A DNA stretch of 64,000 bases, from NCBI RefSeq assembly GCF_027942865.1, contig NC_134514.1, positions 560,618-624,617 on the forward strand, written 5' to 3'. Source of the stretch: Odontesthes bonariensis. Lineage: Eukaryota > Chordata > Actinopteri > Atheriniformes > Atherinopsidae. Under the pieces are notes generated by a model, which worked only from the letters and a program-made list of their open reading frames with translations, had not been told where the DNA came from and made no database searches. Numbering within the stretch: the first letter of the stretch is position 1; each line of letters begins with the position of its first letter. Shown here one piece after another: positions 60,501 through 64,000 of this stretch. The position numbers and the translations under genes were made by a program.

Positions 60501-63500
60501 GTCAATGGTTAAAAGTGGCATGTCAATGGTTAAAAGTGGCATGTCAATGGGTAAAAGTGGCATGTCAATGGGTAAAAGTGGCATGTCAATGGTTAAAAGT
60601 GGCATGTCAATGGGTAAAAGTGGCATGTCAATGGGTAACAGTGGCATGTCAATGGGTAACAGTGGCATGTCAATGGGTAACAGTGGCATGTCACTGGGTA
60701 AAAGTGGCATGTCAATGGGTAACAGTGGCATGTCAATGGGTAACAGTGGCATGTCAATGGGTAACAGTGGCATGTCACTGGGTAAGAGTGGCATGTCATT
60801 GGGTAAAAGTGGCATGTCAATGGGTAATAGTGGCATGTCACTGGGTAAGAGTGGCATGTCACTGGGTAACAGTGGCATGTCACTGGGTAACAGTGGCATG
60901 TCACTGGGTAACAGTGGCATGTCACTGGGTAACAGTGGCATGTCACTGGGTAACAGTGGCATGTCACGGGGTAAGAGTGGCATGTCACTGGGTAAAAGTG
61001 GCATGTCAATGGGTAACAGTGGCATGTCAATGGGTAACAGTGGCATGTCAATGGGTAAAAGTGGCATGTCAATGGGTAAGAGTGGCATGTCAATGGGTAA
61101 GAGTGGCATGTCACTGGGTAAAAGTGGCATGTCACTGGGTAAAAGTGGCATGTCAATGGGTAAAAGTGGCATGTCAATGGGTAACAGTGGCATGTCAATG
61201 GGTAACAGTGGCATGTCAATGGGTAACAGTGGCATGTCACTGGGTAAGAGTCGCATGTCATTGGGTAAAAGTGGCATGTCAATGGGTAAGAGTGGCATGT
61301 CACTGGGTAAGAGTGGCATGTCACTGGGTAAGAGTGGCATGTCACTGGGTAACAGTGGCATGTCACTGGGTAACAGTGGCATGTCACTGGGTAAGAGTGG
61401 CATGTCACTGGGTAAGAGTGGCATGTCACTGGGTAACAGTGGCATGTCACTGGGTAACAGTGGCATGTCAATGGGTAAAAGTGGCATGTCAATGGGTAAG
61501 TGGCATGTCAATGGGTAAGAGTGGCATGTCAATGGGTAAAAGTGGCATGTCAATGGGTAAAAGTGGCATGTCAATGGGTAAGAGTGGCATGTCAATGGGT
61601 AAGAGTGGCATGTCAATGGGTAAAAGTGGCATGTCAATGGGTAAGAGTGGCATGTCAATGGGTAAAAGTGGCATGTCAATGGGTAAGAGTGGCATGTCAA
61701 TGGGTAAGAGTGGCATGTCAATGGGTAAGAGTGGCATGTCAATGGGTAAGAGTGGCATGTCAATGGGTAAAAGTGGCATGTCAATGGGTAAGAGTGGCAT
61801 GTCAATGGGTAAGAGTGGCATGTCATTGGGTAAAAGTGGCATGTCACGGGGTAAGAGTGGCATGTCACTGGGTAAAAGTGGCATGTCAATGGGTAACAGT
61901 GGCATGTCAATGGGTAACAGTGGCATGTCAATGGGTAACAGTGGCATGTCAATGGGTAAGAGTTGCATGTCAATGGGTAAGAGTGGCATGTCAATGGGTA
62001 AGTGGCATGTCAATGGGTAAGTGGCATGTCAATGGGTAACAGTGGCATGTCAATGGGTAACAGTGGCATGTCAATGGGTAAGAGTGGCATGTCAATGGGT
62101 AAGAGTGGCATGTCAATGGGTAAGAGTGGCATGTCACTGGGTAAAAGTGGCATGTCAATGGGTAAAAGTGGCATGTCAATGGTTAAAAGTGGCATGTCAA
62201 TGGGTAAAAGTGGCATGTCAATGGTTAAAAGTGGCATGTCAATGGGTAAAAGTGGCATGTCAATGGGTAACAGTGGCATGTCAATGGGTAACAGTGGCAT
62301 GTCAATGGGTAACAGTGGCATGTCACTGGGTAAAAGTGGCATGTCAATGGGTAACAGTGGCATGTCAATGGGTAACAGTGGCATGTCACTGGGTAAAAGT
62401 GGCATGTCAATGGTTAAAAGTGGCATGTCAATGGTTAAAAGTGGCATGTCAATGGGTAAAAGTGGCATGTCAATGGGTAACAGTGGCATGTCAATGGGTA
62501 ACAGTGGCATGTCAATGGGTAACAGTGGCATGTCAATGGGTAACAGTGGCATGTCACTGGGTAAGAGTGGCATGTCACTGGGTAAGAGTGGCATGTCACT
62601 GGGTAAGAGTGGCATGTCACTGGGTAACAGTGGCATGTCAATGGGTAACAGTGGCATGTCAATGAGTAAAAGTGGCATGTCAATGGGTAACAGTGGCATG
62701 TCAATGGGTAAGTGGCATGTCAATGGGTAAGTGGCATGTAAATGGGTAAGTGGCATGTCAATGGGTAAAAGTCGCATGTAAATGGGTAAGTGGCATGTCA
62801 ATGGGTAAGTGGCATGTAAATGGGTAAGTGGCATGTCACTGGGTAAAAGTGGCATGTCAATGGGTAACAGTGGCATGTCACTGGGTAACAGTGGCATGTC
62901 AATGGGTAACAGTGGCATGTCAATGAGTAAAAGTGGCATGTCAATGGGTAACAGTGGCATGTCAATGGGTAAGTGGCATGTCAATGGGTAAGTGGCATGT
63001 AAATGGGTAAGTGGCATGTCAATGGGTAAAAGTGGCATGTAAATGGGTAAGTGGCATGTCAATGGGTAAGTGGCATGTAAATGGGTAAGTGGCATGTCAC
63101 TGGGTAAAAGTGGCATGTCACTGGGTAAAAGTGGCATGTCACTGGGTAAAAGTGGCATGTCAATGGGTAACAGTGGCATGTCAATGGGTAAGTGGCATGT
63201 CAATGGGTAAGTGGCATGTAAATGGGTAAGTGGCATGTCACTGGGTAAAAGTGGCATGTCACTGGGTAAAAGTGGCATGTCACTGGGTAAAAGTGGCATG
63301 TCACTGGGTAAAAGTGGCATGTCAATGGGTAAGAGTGGCATGTCAATGGGTAAGAGTGGCATGTCAATGGGTAAGAGTGGCATGTCAATGGGTAAGAGTG
63401 GCATGTCACTGGTTAAAGTGGCACATAACTGGTTATGTGGCATATAAGTGGTAAACGTGGCGTAGAGCTCGATAAAGTAGGTGTACCTTGGCATAGCTGG

Positions 63501-63889
63501 TGACGCCATCCCGCTGTAGAGAACGGTTCTTCTGTCTCTCTTCGTCATACCGCAGAGCAGCCAGCTGCGCCTCCCTCCTCATCCTCTCCACACCTCTCTG
63601 AGGATGAAGACACAGATGGTCAGTCCGAAGGCAACGCTTGGTCTCACAGAGATGATCAGTCTGACAGGTGGGAGGAGTTACCTGGCCGTGGGAGCTAGAG
63701 GGCGCTGTGACACCATCGACCACACTCCTGCATCACAAAGGGGGGCGGACAGGAGGTTAGACAGAAAGTGAGGTCACATAGATGCAGGAAGTGAGGTCAC
63801 ATAGATGCAGACCGAGTTGGTTTCTGTTTGTACCTGTTCTGTCTCTTTGTGTCCTCCGGCCTGGACAGGCTGTTTTTGACGGGAGAACC
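33448..63889 (-). CDS. lrch3: LRCH3, 3' part (leucine-rich repeat and CH-domain protein)
   Basis: Exons, 5' to 3': 63834-63889, 63682-63727, 63487-63597, 51509-51553, 51138-51191, 44630-44663, 44433-44546, 44238-44335, 41786-41923, 40506-40583, then either 39005-39202 or 33448-33603. All junctions are GT-AG and in phase (258 codons before the alternative ends). Recognisable: [48 protein letters not shown], then a calponin-homology domain, [72 protein letters not shown] proteins are scaffolds linked to DOCK guanine-exchange factors and septins at the cell cortex. N-terminal LRRs lie beyond the right edge. Position beside rpl35a favours LRCH3 over LRCH1/2/4. Three introns are satellite-filled (11.9, 6.5 and 2.3 kb). 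Confidence 0.92.
34938..35607 (-). mobile_element. Harbinger-like element, copy 1
   Basis: A 670-bp insertion with imperfect inverted ends AGGCTCTAGCATGGTTG and (inverted) AGGCGCTAGCATGGTTG, flanked by TAA at 34935-34937 and 35608-35610, the PIF/Harbinger 3-bp duplication. It carries one small MADF-like frame and no transposase. A CCATATATAG TATA-like box lies near 35005. Confidence 0.85.
35196..35477 (-). CDS. MADF/Myb-like DNA-binding fragment of a Harbinger element, copy 1
   Basis: A 93-aa frame, [20 protein letters not shown], then [24 protein letters not shown] and [17 protein letters not shown]. The spacing of the Trp residues and KKLRDRYV fits the MADF (Myb/SANT-like) domain that PIF/Harbinger elements encode as a second protein beside the transposase. 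It is a truncated relic of that gene, in the intron of lrch3, same strand. Confidence 0.65.
   Translation of the reverse strand: MAAPPTKNRMDRCETRLSQEVRLYRQLYETAGKQHREHVNSQNWCTEMGRTLGKEEEFCKNVWKKLRDRYVKAKKRAETQKVVMPGVSDIHLF
36200..36869 (-). mobile_element. Harbinger-like element, copy 2
   Basis: Same length and ends as copy 1, exactly 1262 bp to the right, with TAA at 36197-36199 and 36870-36872. I count three substitutions within the coding part. The left flank in both copies carries the same rare CTTCGTCTAA variant of the array unit, so the copies most likely arose by duplication with their flanks. Confidence 0.85.
36458..36739 (-). CDS. MADF/Myb-like DNA-binding fragment of a Harbinger element, copy 2
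   Basis: Ninety-three aa, differing from copy 1 by Met-to-Thr (CTEMGR to CTETGR) and Glu-to-Gly (GKEEEF to GKEGEF); one further difference in the MDRCE codons is silent. Confidence 0.65.
   Translation of the reverse strand: MAAPPTKNRMDRCETRLSQEVRLYRQLYETAGKQHREHVNSQNWCTETGRTLGKEGEFCKNVWKKLRDRYVKAKKRAETQKVVMPGVSDIHLF
37473..38377. other. lrch3 intron, no element recognised
   Basis: Unique-looking sequence with an A-run at 37720-37733. Short frames at 37433-37621 and 37953-38280 match no family I know. Confidence 0.5.
38378..38665. repeat. 37-bp minisatellite (GGAGCCACAAACCAGTTCTG)
   Basis: About eight 37-bp units with GGTCAGGACCGAC/GGTCTGGACCGAC and GACGACAA/GACAACAA variants, in the lrch3 intron. 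Frames open on both strands here are artefacts. Confidence 0.93.
39005..39202 (-). CDS. lrch3: lrch3 proximal terminal exon: membrane-anchored ending
   Basis: Acceptor CGCCCTCAG at 39203, phase 0 after exon 40506-40583. Encodes 65 residues: [30 protein letters not shown], then a hydrophobic span [20 protein letters not shown] and HLPPHV, ending TGA. The first part is a paralogous version of the CH helix in the distal exon; the second is a single C-terminal transmembrane segment as known for LRCH4-type proteins. Use of this exon would give a tail-anchored LRCH3. Confidence 0.82.
   Translation of the reverse strand, partial: DRLCSVGEVLEGSGGGVYRTVGVLLSLAPPPVGPSLQVQLAGFALFYLSIVSVLCAIYVHLPPHV
39370..40382. 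mobile_element. MITE family A, copy 3, with 0.42-kb heptamer array
   Basis: Inverted ends GGCTATGTTCGAAACCGCC and (inverted) GGCTGTGTTCAAAACCGCC, each followed by TACTAC. The shared body ends at about 39946; from there to 40363 the element is a 7-bp array of AGTATGC/AGTATGT/GGTATGC units, placed just inside the right inverted end. Confidence 0.92.
40601..40936. mobile_element. Two LINE 3' ends, tail to tail
   Basis: 40603-40735 reads on the minus strand toward GACAATAAATCTGAATCTC, a LINE/SINE-like tail; 40736-40936 reads on the plus strand to CCAATAAAGCTGATTCTGAT with (ATTCTG)n, the Rex1-type tail. They lie directly upstream of the lrch3 exon at 40506-40583. Confidence 0.6.
41146..41460 (+). 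mobile_element. hAT transposon 5' relic with BED-finger remnant
   Basis: The left end TAGGGATGGGAATCGAAAAC is a typical hAT terminus. The frame from ATG 41323 reads [20 protein letters not shown], then [19 protein letters not shown]. That is the start of a BED zinc finger, but the second Cys of the CxxC pair is lost through a short deletion, so the finger is dead. No right end was found; three AACGTTAGC repeats follow at 41486-41513. Confidence 0.7.
41935..44228. repeat. 11-bp CAGGTG minisatellite filling an lrch3 intron
   Basis: About 2.3 kb of 11-bp units in two zones: GTGAGACAGGT/GAGGGACAGGT (41935-43180) and GTGGGACAGAT/GTGGAACAGGT/GTCGAACAGGT (43180-44228). It runs from 10 nt inside the donor (44237) to 11 nt short of the acceptor (41924) on the minus strand, so the whole intron between two CH-domain exons is array. 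Long frames of up to 883 aa here are artefacts; they include the real exons only at their ends. Confidence 0.96.
44842..44925. repeat. 16-bp GTGAGATCATAAACGG repeats
   Basis: Five to six 16-bp units in the lrch3 intron. Confidence 0.85.
45124..48616. mobile_element. MITE family A, copy 4, with 2.9-kb heptamer array
   Basis: Left end GGCTGTGTTCAAAACCGCC, right end (inverted) GGCTCTGTTCGAAACCGCC; body as in the other copies to about 45683. From 45684 to 48600 it is a 7-bp array (AGTATGC, AGTATGG, AGTATGT, with AGTTACAGTATG interruptions recurring at 60-350 bp spacing). Three heptamers make 21 bp, so every frame stays open (SMQYAVC-type repeats). The element lies in an lrch3 intron and is more than 80 percent array. 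Confidence 0.95.
48617..48930. other. lrch3 intron between two arrays
   Basis: About 300 bp of unique-looking sequence; no exon or element recognised. Confidence 0.55.
48931..50979. repeat. 10-bp AGACTCAGGT array without indels
   Basis: About 205 units of exactly 10 bp (AGACTCAGGT, AGAGTCAGGT, AGAGTCATGT, AGGCTCAGGT, AGACACAGGT). All units from 48931 to the end stay in one 10-bp register; I found only substitutions. Variants recur in patterned runs. In the lrch3 intron 44664-51137. Confidence 0.97.
51691..51835. repeat. 33-bp AACTGGTGCAGGACTGGTTA repeats
   Basis: Four units of AACTGGTGCAGGACTGGTTA and ACTGGGATGGGAC in the lrch3 intron, just left of the large 21-bp array. Confidence 0.85.
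51909..63425. repeat. 21-bp minisatellite, 11.5 kb, with higher-order duplications
   Basis: About 550 units, GGCATGTCAATGGGTAAGAG plus T as main form; variants CACTGGG, GTTAAAAG, GTAACAG, and a 19-bp form lacking AG (GGTAAGTGGCATG). It almost fills the 11.9-kb lrch3 intron between exons 63487-63597 and 51509-51553. Twenty-one bp keeps frames open in both directions (MGKSGMS and MPLLPID repeats), producing dozens of spurious long frames that end at the 19-bp units. Rare variants repeat at fixed offsets (about 2.0 kb and 3.43-3.49 kb), showing large block duplications. The right end, from about 62700, degenerates into 19-bp forms with GTAAATGGG variants. Confidence 0.97.
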
Positions 63890-64000
63890 CTGAGAACACA
63901 GAGTGTTTTTCTAAATGAAACTGTTGGAACACGATGCCGAGTCAGAACCTCATGATGGTAAAAACCTTTGAACCGTGTGTTCCTGCAGCAGCACATGATG

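Noticed and set aside
51786..63548. Dozens of long open frames (up to 557 aa) on both strands, MGKSGMS or MPLLPID repeats
   Set aside because: A 21-bp unit keeps frames open by arithmetic; frames exist on both strands at once, end at 19-bp units, and lie in an lrch3 intron with no splice or start context.

Overview
The window is nuclear DNA of a vertebrate, almost certainly a teleost fish. It holds spliced genes with GT-AG introns, four recognisable vertebrate orthologues all on the minus strand, and mobile elements typical of fish (Harbinger-like and hAT-like DNA elements, Rex1/L2/L1-type LINE pieces). There is no bacterial or plasmid content.

Genes, read on the minus strand from right to left: (1) lrch3 (3' part; coding exons between 63889 and 33448), a leucine-rich-repeat/calponin-homology protein with two alternative last exons, one encoding a membrane anchor; (2) rpl35a (24806 to 19824, complete, 110 aa, with a 5'-TOP leader at 25286-25251); (3) rnpepl1 (15152 to 4083, complete, 11 exons, 714 aa), an M1-family aminopeptidase with an intact zinc site; (4) dvl3-like (first coding exon only, 1105 to 942), the start of a Dishevelled DIX domain. 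LRCH3 and RPL35A are also neighbours in human 3q29, which supports the lrch3 name. I see no functional link between the four genes.

The striking feature is tandem repetition. By my tally about 35 kb of the 64 kb is tandem arrays, each with its own unit: TCA triplets (1-826), M-box-like repeats (2965-3944), 11 bp (4866-6384), 23 bp (8990-14634, filling rnpepl1 intron 1), 34 bp (15172-15662), 33 bp (17378-17868), 24 bp (19851-20614, touching the last rpl35a splice acceptor), 10 bp (27504-27731), 26 bp (29395-30978), 31 bp (33975-37472), 37 bp (38378-38665), 11 bp (41935-44228, filling an lrch3 intron), 7 bp (45684-48600, inside a MITE), 10 bp (48931-50979) and 21 bp (51909-63425). Exons between the arrays are intact. 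Most long open reading frames in the window are these arrays read through in a unit length that keeps a frame open; they are not genes.

Spaces between genes also carry transposon insertions with clear hallmarks: an hAT-like element with an 8-bp target duplication (16575-17377), Harbinger-like elements with 3-bp duplications (21196-21875, 26526-26906, 34938-35607, 36200-36869), a TTAA-flanked long-inverted-repeat element with a second MITE nested in it (23435-24723), and four copies of one MITE family (18959, 23784, 39370, 45124) that differ mainly in how far an internal heptamer has expanded.
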